This document shows positions 1 through 5,964 of a stretch of DNA of 10,842 nt, piece by piece. Source of the DNA: an uncultured Rubrivivax sp. (GTDB lineage: Bacteria > Pseudomonadota > Gammaproteobacteria > Burkholderiales > Burkholderiaceae_C). The DNA lies in contig CALBTN010000239.1 in the NCBI GenBank assembly GCA_937967345.1, positions 1 through 10,842 on the forward strand, in the 5' to 3' direction. The translations under genes and the position numbers were made by a program. The notes below the pieces were generated by a model. The model had not been told where the DNA came from and did not search any database. It saw only the letters and a list, made by a program, of their open reading frames with translations. The first letter of the stretch is position 1; each line of letters begins with the position of its first letter.

Positions 1-463
1 AGGCCATCACCACGGCGGCGGCGCCGTAGCGGCGCACCAGCGTGGCCTGGCGCTTGAACTCGGCCTCGCCTTCCTTCAGCGAGATCGAGTTGACGATGCC
101 CTTGCCCTGGATGCACTTCAGCCCGGCCTCGATCACCTCCCATTTCGACGAGTCGATCATGATCGGCACGCGCGCGATCTCGGGCTCGCCGGCGATCAGG
201 TTGAGGAATCGCACCATCGCGGCCTTGCTGTCGAGCATGGCCTCGTCCATGTTGATGTCGATGACCTGCGCGCCGTTTTCCACCTGCTGGCGCGCCACGC
301 TGAGCGCACCTTCGAAGTCGCCGGCCAGGATCAGCCGCGCGAAGGCCTTCGAGCCGGTGATGTTGGTGCGCTCGCCGATGTTGACGAACAGCGAGCCCTC
401 GCCGATCTCCACCGGCTCGAGGCCGGACAACTTCATCGGCGGGACGGTGGCGGCGGTGTTCAT
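1..463 (-). CDS. metH: Methionine synthase, pterin/B12 half (MetH2), N-terminal part only
   Basis: This is the start of the second half of a split cobalamin-dependent methionine synthase. It transfers the methyl group of 5-methyltetrahydrofolate through cobalamin to homocysteine in the cytoplasm. The 154 visible residues belong to the pterin-binding TIM barrel: GERTN at 30-34, an IDINMDE strand at 68-74, MIDSSKWEV at 102-110 and KGIVNSIS at 121-128. The homocysteine domain that precedes this barrel in E. coli MetH is absent and is encoded at 8290-9339. The cap, B12-binding and activation domains would lie beyond the left window edge. I chose the ATG at 463 because GAGG lies about 10 nt upstream, and because the ATG at 479 is out of frame. 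An SAH riboswitch lies upstream, so expression probably responds to S-adenosylhomocysteine. The family call is secure; the full length cannot be seen. Confidence 0.95.
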   Translation of the reverse strand, partial: MNTAATVPPMKLSGLEPVEIGEGSLFVNIGERTNITGSKAFARLILAGDFEGALSVARQQVENGAQVIDINMDEAMLDSKAAMVRFLNLIAGEPEIARVPIMIDSSKWEVIEAGLKCIQGKGIVNSISLKEGEAEFKRQATLVRRYGAAAVVMA

Positions 464-491
464 CGGCTTCGGGCCTCATCGTGGGGCCGCG

Positions 492-526
492 GCGCTCACC
501 GCGACCGGGTCAGGTCGGGTGAGCGC
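492..526 (-). promoter_or_regulatory. Expression-platform hairpin of the SAH riboswitch
   Basis: Perfect 9-bp arms at 492-500 and 518-526 (GCGCTCACC/GGTGAGCGC) continue, after a single bulged base at 501, into a 5-bp inner stem (502-506 with 513-517) closed by a 6-nt loop. The arm at 518-526 contains the six bases (521-526) that form the aptamer pseudoknot, so the two structures exclude each other. For SAH riboswitches the known logic is ON with ligand: pseudoknot formation would prevent this hairpin. No U-tract follows, so it is not a standard intrinsic terminator. It lies about 29 nt upstream of the metH2 ATG, so the output could be a non-canonical or Rho-assisted termination, or an effect on translation; the sequence does not decide. 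Confidence 0.75.
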
Positions 527-592
527 GGTTGACGACGAATCCGCCCAAGCCTGGCGGCCATGCAATCACGGGCCGTCGCAGCGCTCCTTGGG
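521..592 (-). promoter_or_regulatory. SAH riboswitch (ahcY-type aptamer) upstream of metH2
   Basis: Read on the minus strand, the segment matches the remembered SAH-aptamer consensus. The P1 stem is CCCAAG (587-592) with CTTGGG (544-549). The conserved core is GAGCGCTGCGACGG. The P2 arms are CGGCC (571-575) with GGCCG (555-559), closed by CTG/CAG, and CCAGG precedes the right arm of P1. GAGCGC (581-586) can pair with GCGCTC (521-526) downstream of P1, which is the defining pseudoknot. SAH riboswitches are known upstream of metH and ahcY genes in beta- and gammaproteobacteria and switch expression on when S-adenosylhomocysteine accumulates. Position and strand fit control of metH2. Confidence 0.92.
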
Positions 593-601
593 AGGCTGCG
601 A

Positions 602-607
602 ATTCTA
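602..607 (-). promoter_or_regulatory. Possible -10 element for the metH2 riboswitch transcript
   Basis: TAGAAT on the minus strand differs at one position from TATAAT and lies about 10 nt before the first P1 base of the SAH aptamer. A transcript starting some 7 nt after it would begin just 5' of the aptamer, which is where a riboswitch start is expected. No recognisable -35 hexamer lies 16-18 nt further upstream, so the call rests on the -10 hexamer and its position. Read-through from the PiT gene is an alternative. Confidence 0.35.
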
Positions 608-651
608 GTGGCCGGCTATTTCCCCCGTCGCGGCGCGGTTTGCACCGGCCT

Positions 652-2091
652 TCAGCCCAGCACGCCGCGCAGCAGGTGGAACATCAGCGCGCCCAGCAGC
701 GTCGACGCCGGCAGCGTGACCAGCCAGGTGGCGACGATGCCCAGCATCAGCGAGCGCTTGACCAGCCGCAGCGGCGCGCCCGCAGCGGCGCGCGCATGCC
801 GCGCCTTCAGCCGCTCGCGCAGCAGGCCGACGCCGAACACCGCGCCCACCGCGATGTGCGTGGTGCTCACCGGCAGGCCGAGCTCGCTGGCAACCAGCAC
901 CGTCAGCGCCGCCGCCATGGCGATGCAATAGGCGCGCATCGCGTCGATCTCGGTGATGGCGATGCCGACGGTGCGGATCACGCGCGGGCCGTACAGCAGC
1001 AGCCCGGCCGAGATGCCCAGCGCGCCCACCACCATCACCCAGCCGGGGATCGCCGCCAGCTCGCCGGCAACCGCGCCGCTTTGCAGCACCTCGATGATCG
1101 CCACCAGCGGGCCGATCGCGTTGGCCACGTCGTTGGAGCCGTGGGCAAAGCTCAGCAGCGCGGCGGCGAAGATCAGCGGCGCCTTGAACAGCCGGTTGAC
1201 GCCCGCCTTGTCGTTGCTCAGGCGCGCGCAGCGGCGCGCCACGCTGGCGCGGGTGATGGCGTAGACCAGCACGGCCACGGCCAAGCCCAGCGCCAGCGCC
1301 GGGCCCAGGCCCAGCGGCCACAGCCGCTGCAGGCCTTCGAGCAGGATGTAGGTGGCGAAGGTCCACGCCATCAGCGCCACCAGCAGCGGCACGTTGCGCC
1401 GCGCGGCTCGCATCATGTCGGGCTGGTGGGTGATGCGGCGCTTGATCAGGTAGAGCAAGGCCGCGGCGACCACGCCGCCGAGCAGCGGCGAGACGACCCA
1501 GCTGGCGGCGATCGACGCCAGGTGCGGCCCATTGACCGCCGCCGTGCCGCTGGCGGCGATGCCGGCGCCGACGATCGCGCCGACGATCGAATGCGTGGCC
1601 GAGATCGGCGCACCGAAGGCGCTGGCGATGTTCATCCACAGCGCGGCGGCCAGCAGCGCGGCCATCATCGCCCACACGAAACCTTGGCGGTCGGCCAGCA
1701 GCCGCGCATCGAGGATGTCGCTGCTGAGGGTGTGCACCACGTGGCCGCCGGCGACGAGCGCGCCCGCCGCCTCGAACACCGCGGCGATGAGCAGCGCCGT
1801 GCCCAGCGTCATCACCTGGGCGCCCACGGCCGGGCCGACGTTGTTGGCCACGTCGTTGGCACCGACGTTCATCGCCATGTAAGCGCCGAAGGCCGTGGCC
1901 AGCGCCAGCAGCAGGCTCGGCTCGCCGCCCATGCCGGTCCAGGCGTAGGCCATTGACGCGGCGATGAAGCCGGCCCCCAGCGCCAGGCGCAGCAGTGCCG
2001 GGGAGCCGCGTGGCGCCGCACGCTGCGCTTGCGAGTTCGGCTCGGCCTCGCGCAGCGCCGCGGCCGGACGGACGATTTCGTTGCTGACCAT
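652..2091 (-). CDS. PiT-family inorganic phosphate permease
   Basis: Inner-membrane phosphate carrier of the PiT/Pho-4 family, expected to import phosphate as a metal-phosphate complex or with a cation. The 479-residue product is typical in length. Both inverted family repeats are visible: GANDVANN near residues 76-83 with FGAPISATHS near 158-167, and GSNDVANAIGP near 317-327 with LPVSTTHIAVGA near 405-416. Hydrophobic helices run through most of the chain, with a charged cytoplasmic loop near 280-300. I chose the ATG at 2091 because GGAGG lies 5 nt upstream; an in-frame TTG at 2103 is less likely. It follows the VTC polymerase gene by 12 nt, so the two are probably co-translated. No DUF47/PhoU-like partner, common beside PiT genes, is in the window. 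The family is certain; substrate preference is inferred. Confidence 0.95.
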   Translation of the reverse strand: MVSNEIVRPAAALREAEPNSQAQRAAPRGSPALLRLALGAGFIAASMAYAWTGMGGEPSLLLALATAFGAYMAMNVGANDVANNVGPAVGAQVMTLGTALLIAAVFEAAGALVAGGHVVHTLSSDILDARLLADRQGFVWAMMAALLAAALWMNIASAFGAPISATHSIVGAIVGAGIAASGTAAVNGPHLASIAASWVVSPLLGGVVAAALLYLIKRRITHQPDMMRAARRNVPLLVALMAWTFATYILLEGLQRLWPLGLGPALALGLAVAVLVYAITRASVARRCARLSNDKAGVNRLFKAPLIFAAALLSFAHGSNDVANAIGPLVAIIEVLQSGAVAGELAAIPGWVMVVGALGISAGLLLYGPRVIRTVGIAITEIDAMRAYCIAMAAALTVLVASELGLPVSTTHIAVGAVFGVGLLRERLKARHARAAAGAPLRLVKRSLMLGIVATWLVTLPASTLLGALMFHLLRGVLG

Positions 2092-2103
2092 GAGAGCCTC
2101 CAA

Positions 2104-2946
2104 TCAGGCCAGGTGGCGAGCCGCGCCATGCGGCGTTTGGGCCGCGCGCGGCACCGAATGCAGCTTGCGCAGCGCCGGCAGAAAGCGGTTGTGGCGGTCC
2201 ACCTGCTGCAGCGCGGCCATGCCCACGCAGTACTTCGAGCAGCGCTTGGTCGGGTGCTGGTGCAGCGCGCGCAGCACCTTGTCGGCGATGCCGTTGCCGC
2301 GCGCCGACTTGGTCTCGACGATGAACAGCTCGCTGCCGGTGCGGTGCGTGCGCTCGCCGCGGCCGAAGAACTGAATGTCGCAGTCGATCGTCATGCGCTC
2401 GCCGCCCTCGCGCGCCACCAGCGTGACGCGGCGGTAGCGCATCTCGATCGCCGCGGCCAGCTCGCCGCCGTACTCGCGCCCGTACAGCGCGAAGTACGAG
2501 TCCTGCACGTGGCGCAGCGCCGCGTCGTCGAGCGTGCCGTACTTGTGCAGCGCGTAGCCCAGGCGCTTCTTCACGGTGACGCCGCGCTTGTCCTTGAGCT
2601 TGACCTCGACGAAACAAAGCCGCGCGTCGGTGTACTTGCGCACCCGCACCTTCATGCGCTGGCGCCGGCCCTGGTGGTGGTCGAAGTAGCCTCGGTACTC
2701 GGCGTCGTCGAAGTAGCAGGTCTCGTAGGTGAACTCGCGCCGGCCGTCGATCTCGAGGATGTCGAAATGCGGCTGCAGCAGCGGCAGCGCCTCGCGCAAC
2801 GCGGCGGCGTCGACCACGTACTTGTGGTCCAGCCGCTCGAGCATCGCCGAGCCGGCGTTAAGCCGCTCGAGGCTGATCGGCGTGAACGGCTCGACGAGCC
2901 AGGCGCTGGTGCTTGGGCTGCGGTTGGGGCTTGAGGTAGTAGACAT
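2104..2946 (-). CDS. VTC-domain polyphosphate polymerase
   Basis: The 280-residue protein has a triphosphate-tunnel fold of the VTC family, related to the catalytic domain of yeast Vtc4, which makes polyphosphate from ATP. Visible tunnel motifs are HKYVV (K42), KVRVRKY (R101, R103), VEVKLK (E114, K116), KKR (126-128), YRRVTL (171-176), IDCDIQF (D188, D190), IVETKSARG (E211, K213) and CSKYCVGM (K238). The catalytic basic and acidic set appears complete. There is no SPX domain and no membrane helix. The ATG at 2946 has GCGAGG 4 nt upstream and sits inside the preceding DUF4956 gene, an 89-nt overlap. The segment FTPISLERLN (21-30), which resembles the usual N-terminus of bacterial VTC proteins, requires a start upstream of it. 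PiT follows by 12 nt. Polymerase activity is inferred from homology. Confidence 0.9.
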   Translation of the reverse strand: MSTTSSPNRSPSTSAWLVEPFTPISLERLNAGSAMLERLDHKYVVDAAALREALPLLQPHFDILEIDGRREFTYETCYFDDAEYRGYFDHHQGRRQRMKVRVRKYTDARLCFVEVKLKDKRGVTVKKRLGYALHKYGTLDDAALRHVQDSYFALYGREYGGELAAAIEMRYRRVTLVAREGGERMTIDCDIQFFGRGERTHRTGSELFIVETKSARGNGIADKVLRALHQHPTKRCSKYCVGMAALQQVDRHNRFLPALRKLHSVPRAAQTPHGAARHLA

Positions 2947-3508
2947 TGAACCTCGCCATATCGGTGATGTAGTCAAGCGCAACGATCTGGTAGGACATGA
3001 CCTGCACGCCCAGCCGTTGCGACAGCGCGGCGCGCATCGCCGCCGGATCGGACAGCGCGTGCGCGTCGATCTGGTCCAGCGTGACCTTGATGCCGTCGGC
3101 CGAGCGCAGCACGCGCGGGTGGTCGAGCACGTACGCACCCAGCAGCACCAGCGCGGCGACGGCCGCGGTGAGAGGCAAGGTGGTGCCGCGCACCGCGCAG
3201 ATCACCGCGATGGCCACGCTGCCGAAGAAGTAGGTGATCTCGATCTTGCTGATCTGCTCGGAGCGCAGCGTGAACAGCGCCAGGATCGCGAACAGCCCGA
3301 AGCCGGCGGCGACGCTGAACTCCACCGTCGACAGCACGGTCAGCACCGCGAACACGAAGACGTTGAACAGCGACGCCGCGGTCACCAGCTCCTTGTCGCG
3401 GTAGCGGCGGTAGTACAGGCCGAACACCAGCAGCGCCATCGCGGTGGTGTTGATCGCGAAGCGCGCCAGCAGCGTGGCCAGCGGGTCTTGCAGCAGTGGG
3501 GTCAGCAT
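2858..3508 (-). CDS. DUF4956 integral membrane protein, VTC partner
   Basis: The 216-residue inner-membrane protein has about four or five hydrophobic segments, near residues 14-33, 44-61, 66-80, 91-106 and 110-128. A charged loop with FTLRSEQISKIEITYFF follows the third segment, and a soluble domain covers about 130-195. This layout matches the DUF4956 family, which is repeatedly found beside VTC-domain genes; its biochemical role is not established. By analogy with yeast VTC, where small membrane subunits carry the polymerase, it may anchor the polymerase or pass polyphosphate across the membrane (inference). The ATG at 3508 has GGGAGA 7 nt upstream. The last 25 or so residues (PQPQPKHQ onward) look like a non-conserved tail caused by reading on into the VTC gene, which starts at 2946. 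Confidence 0.88.
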   Translation of the reverse strand: MLTPLLQDPLATLLARFAINTTAMALLVFGLYYRRYRDKELVTAASLFNVFVFAVLTVLSTVEFSVAAGFGLFAILALFTLRSEQISKIEITYFFGSVAIAVICAVRGTTLPLTAAVAALVLLGAYVLDHPRVLRSADGIKVTLDQIDAHALSDPAAMRAALSQRLGVQVMSYQIVALDYITDMARFNVYYLKPQPQPKHQRLARRAVHADQPRAA

Positions 3509-3597
3509 GGTGTGTCTCCCGGCGCCGTGGCATGGGGTTCATCGGGCGCGGTGCGGCGCGCGGCGGCGTGCCCGATGCGCTGCTTGCGCGCGTTCAT
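3502..3597 (-). CDS. Possible 31-residue coupling ORF between phytase-like and DUF4956 genes
   Basis: An ORF starting at the ATG at 3597 overlaps the stop of the phytase-like gene as ATGA. Its own TGA (3502-3504) lies just inside the start of the DUF4956 gene (ATG at 3506-3508). It would therefore hand ribosomes from one gene to the next across an otherwise untranslated 85-nt gap. The product begins MNARKQRIGH, is rich in Ala, Arg and Pro, and has no recognisable domain or signal. No clear Shine-Dalgarno precedes it, and DUF4956 has its own GGGAGA. It may be chance in GC-rich DNA; a role in translational coupling is more plausible than a functional peptide. Confidence 0.3.
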   Translation of the reverse strand: MNARKQRIGHAAARRTAPDEPHATAPGDTPC

Positions 3598-4538
3598 GGC
3601 GTGCCCAGCCGGATCAGCGCGAAGGTGGTCGCGCCGCTGCGCTCGGCGCCGCTGTCGCTGACCAGCACGAAGGTGCGCTCCGACAGCCGCGCCAGGCCCT
3701 CGAAGTTGCCGTCCACCGGCGCGACGCCGTCACTGCCGCCGCCGCTGCAGACCTTGCCCGCGGCGCAGCTGGCCGGGTCGATGCGGCGCAGCACCACCTG
3801 GCGCGCGCGCTTGCCGCCGCCTTCCAGGCGTTCGAGCACCAGCAGGCTGCCGTCGGCCAGCGTGTCGATGCCCTTCAGGTCGCTGCCGGCCTCGATCGCC
3901 TGGAACGACCAGCGCGCGCCGTCGGTGGCGTACAGCGTGTGGCGCATCGGGTCTTCGCCGGCCAGCGGGGCCTCGGGCGCGGTGACGAAGCGCTGGCCGT
4001 CCAGCGCCGCCACCGCTTCGAGCCGCTTGTTCTTGCTGTAGTAGCGGTCCTTGTCGCGCAGCACCTCGGGCAGCTCGATCGGCGCCAGCACCTCGCCCTG
4101 CGGCGTGACGCGCAGCAGCGCCGGGCCGTTTTCCAGCGCCACCACGAGCTGGGTGTCGCCCTTGATGCCGTTGTTGGCGTTCAGCACCGCCAGGCCCTCG
4201 GCGTTGAACTTGCGCAGCGCGCCGCTGGGGTCGCGCAGCGCGGCGCCGAACACCGGCTGCACCGCGGCGAGCTTGTCGCCGTCGAGCTGCAGCCGCAGGT
4301 GGAACACGCTGCCGCGGTCGGACACCGCGTACAGCAGTTGTTCGTCGGCGTCCCAGGCCAGGCCCGACAGCTCCAGCAGGCTGCGCCCGTCGACCTGCTG
4401 CGCCGGCAGCTCCACGGTGTTCAGCACGGCAAAGGGCACGGCGGCGGGCTGCGCCAGCGCGATCGCGCCGCTGCCGGCGCAGGCCAGCGCGATGGCGGCG
4501 GCAAGGCGGCGCAGCGTCGGGCGGTTGGAGGTCTTCAT
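3594..4538 (-). CDS. Secreted esterase-like/phytase-like protein
   Basis: The 314-residue protein belongs to the family named 'esterase-like activity of phytase', a beta-propeller-like fold expected to hydrolyse phosphate esters in the periplasm or outside the cell. An N-terminal signal peptide is clear: the basic MKTSNRPTLRR, a hydrophobic run to residue 27, and likely cleavage after ALA at 29. Blade-type motifs follow: LSGLAWD at 58-63, NAEGLAVL at 112-119, KRLEAVAAL at 171-179, LKGIDTLADGSLLVLER at 221-237, and NFEGLARL with LVSDSG at 278-297. Cys258 and Cys264 could form a disulphide. AAAGGA lies 7 nt before the ATG. It is 46 nt downstream of the porin gene and precedes the polyphosphate genes, which fits phosphate release. 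The family is fairly certain; true phytase activity is not shown. Confidence 0.85.
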   Translation of the reverse strand: MKTSNRPTLRRLAAAIALACAGSGAIALAQPAAVPFAVLNTVELPAQQVDGRSLLELSGLAWDADEQLLYAVSDRGSVFHLRLQLDGDKLAAVQPVFGAALRDPSGALRKFNAEGLAVLNANNGIKGDTQLVVALENGPALLRVTPQGEVLAPIELPEVLRDKDRYYSKNKRLEAVAALDGQRFVTAPEAPLAGEDPMRHTLYATDGARWSFQAIEAGSDLKGIDTLADGSLLVLERLEGGGKRARQVVLRRIDPASCAAGKVCSGGGSDGVAPVDGNFEGLARLSERTFVLVSDSGAERSGATTFALIRLGTP

Positions 4539-4584
4539 GGTTCGGTCCTTTCGTGGTTGAAGGAAGGTGCACGGTGGTGCCGGG

Positions 4585-5856
4585 TCAGAACAGCACCTGC
4601 AGGCGCAGGCTCAGCGCGCGGCCGCGGTCGTCGCCGACGTCGTTGACCGGGCCGTCGGTGTGCGCCCACAGCTGGTTCAGCGACAGCTTCAGGCGCCGGC
4701 TGGCGTACCAGTTCAGGCCCAGCACGTCGACGCGGGCGCGGGTCTGGCTGGCGCCGTCGTCGAGCAGGTCGGGCCCGCCGTTGACCTCGAGCCGGTCGTG
4801 GCGGTAGAACACTTCCCAGGCACCGTACTTGCCGGTCGGGCGCAGCTCCTTGAACTTGGCGCCTTCGATGTCGTAGGGGCGGGCCTCGCCGGTGAGCGTC
4901 CACGCCAGTTGCAGGTACTGGCCGCGTGCGGTGCGGTCGCTCTGGCCGCCGGCGCCGCCCAGCTTGCGCTGCAGCGCTTCGGCCTGCAGCGAAAACGGCC
5001 CGTGCACGAAAGCAAACTCCAGCACGCCGGCATGGTCGCTGTCGAAGCCGTTCTTCAGCTTGTCGGCCAGCGTCACGCGATGGCCCTCGTCGGTCTCGCT
5101 GACGCCGCGCACCGCCAGCCGGGTGCGGATGCGGCCGTTGCTCGTGTCGATGTCCTCGCGCGAGAAGGCGGCGCCCAGGTGCAGCACCCGGCCGGGCTGC
5201 AGCAGCGGCGCATAGACCGCGCGCAGCACCTGGGCGCGGCCGTCGGGCTTGTTGAACCAGCCGACGCTGGCGTGGTGGTGTGCGCCGGCGTGGCGCAGCT
5301 CCAGGCCCCAGCTGCCCTCGCGCTCGACCGCGTCGGGCGCCAGGTCCCAGACCGCCGAGCGCTCGATGCCGGTGACCCACTTGGAGCTGGTGGCGTGCTC
5401 CAGGCCGAAGTCGGGCTTGAAGCGCCCGGCGCTGAACACCAGCGCATCGAAGCCGTGGTAGCTGACGACCGCGCTGTCGAGGATCGCCACGTCTTCTTCG
5501 TCGGGCGCGATGTCGAGCTTGAAGCGCCAGACCTCGAAGGCGCGCGCCTCGAACTCCAGCCGCAGCCGGCGCAGGTAGGTCACGGCGACGTCTTCGCCGT
5601 CGTCGCTGTAGATGCCGTCGAAGCTGTCGCGGTCGACCTGCATGCGCACACCGAAGTCGAAGCGCCAGGGCGGCTCGGCGGCGGCTGCGGCGCTGGCGGC
5701 GCTTGCTGCGGGCTGGGCGGGCTGAGCGGGGTGAGCGCCAGCCTGCTCAGCCTGCTGCGCCCAGGCCAAGCCGCCGGGCGCGCCCAGGCCGAGCGCCAGC
5801 GCAGCCGCGGCCAGCGCCTGGCGCGGTGCCCGGGGGTGAAACTTGCAGCGGTTCAT
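4585..5856 (-). CDS. OprO/OprP-type phosphate-selective porin
   Basis: The 423-residue outer-membrane beta-barrel belongs to the OprO/OprP porin family, whose characterised Pseudomonas members pass phosphate and polyphosphate. A signal peptide ends near AWA at 31-33. A low-complexity Ala/Pro/Gln linker (about 34-63) precedes the barrel. Barrel features include alternating aromatic/polar strands, the family-like stretch AGRFKPDFGLEHATSSKW with a following IER near 141-165, and a C-terminal phenylalanine (LQVLF) typical of barrels handled by the BAM machinery. No Shine-Dalgarno is visible before the ATG at 5856, but the signal peptide supports this start. It lies 108 nt after the DUF5666 gene and 46 nt before the phytase-like gene. 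Substrate selectivity is inferred from family and neighbours; some family members transport other anions. Confidence 0.87.
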   Translation of the reverse strand: MNRCKFHPRAPRQALAAAALALGLGAPGGLAWAQQAEQAGAHPAQPAQPAASAASAAAAAEPPWRFDFGVRMQVDRDSFDGIYSDDGEDVAVTYLRRLRLEFEARAFEVWRFKLDIAPDEEDVAILDSAVVSYHGFDALVFSAGRFKPDFGLEHATSSKWVTGIERSAVWDLAPDAVEREGSWGLELRHAGAHHHASVGWFNKPDGRAQVLRAVYAPLLQPGRVLHLGAAFSREDIDTSNGRIRTRLAVRGVSETDEGHRVTLADKLKNGFDSDHAGVLEFAFVHGPFSLQAEALQRKLGGAGGQSDRTARGQYLQLAWTLTGEARPYDIEGAKFKELRPTGKYGAWEVFYRHDRLEVNGGPDLLDDGASQTRARVDVLGLNWYASRRLKLSLNQLWAHTDGPVNDVGDDRGRALSLRLQVLF

Positions 5857-5903
5857 GGTGTTCGAGGGTGATCCAGGCCAGTGACAGGGCGAGGCTTTCC
5901 CCG

Positions 5904-5924
5904 CCGCCGGCCGATGGCCGGCGG
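5904..5924 (-). terminator. 9-bp GC hairpin between DUF5666 and porin genes
   Basis: Perfect arms CCGCCGGCC and GGCCGGCGG (5904-5912 and 5916-5924) enclose a 3-nt loop, about 40 nt after the DUF5666 stop. On the minus strand it is followed by a G-rich run and AAAG, not a U-tract, so efficient intrinsic termination is unlikely. It may act as a weak terminator, an RNA 3'-end stabiliser or an attenuator lowering expression of the porin onward. Confidence 0.35.
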
Positions 5925-5964
5925 TCGCCGCTGCTGCGTGGGGTTGCTCGCCGAGTGGGCGGCG

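Noticed and set aside
620..648. GGCCGG/CCGGCC inverted repeat after the PiT stop as a terminator
   Set aside because: Six-base arms with a loop of about 30 nt and no U-tract are not convincing in DNA this rich in G and C.
529..1956. Long plus-strand frame of 475 codons opposite the PiT gene
   Set aside because: Its product is dominated by His, Gln, Arg and Ala with no domain. The minus strand encodes a clear PiT permease; this is an antisense shadow of GC-rich coding DNA.
605..2617. 670-codon minus-strand frame across the PiT and VTC genes
   Set aside because: It runs in a different frame from both recognisable proteins and gives an Arg/Ala/Gly-rich product without any domain.
5870..5887. 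Pho-box-like CTGTCAC, TGGC, CTGGATC upstream of the porin gene
   Set aside because: Only the first repeat fits well (the second matches 4 of 7) and it ends about 13 nt before the ATG, too close for a PhoB-dependent promoter to place its start upstream of the gene.
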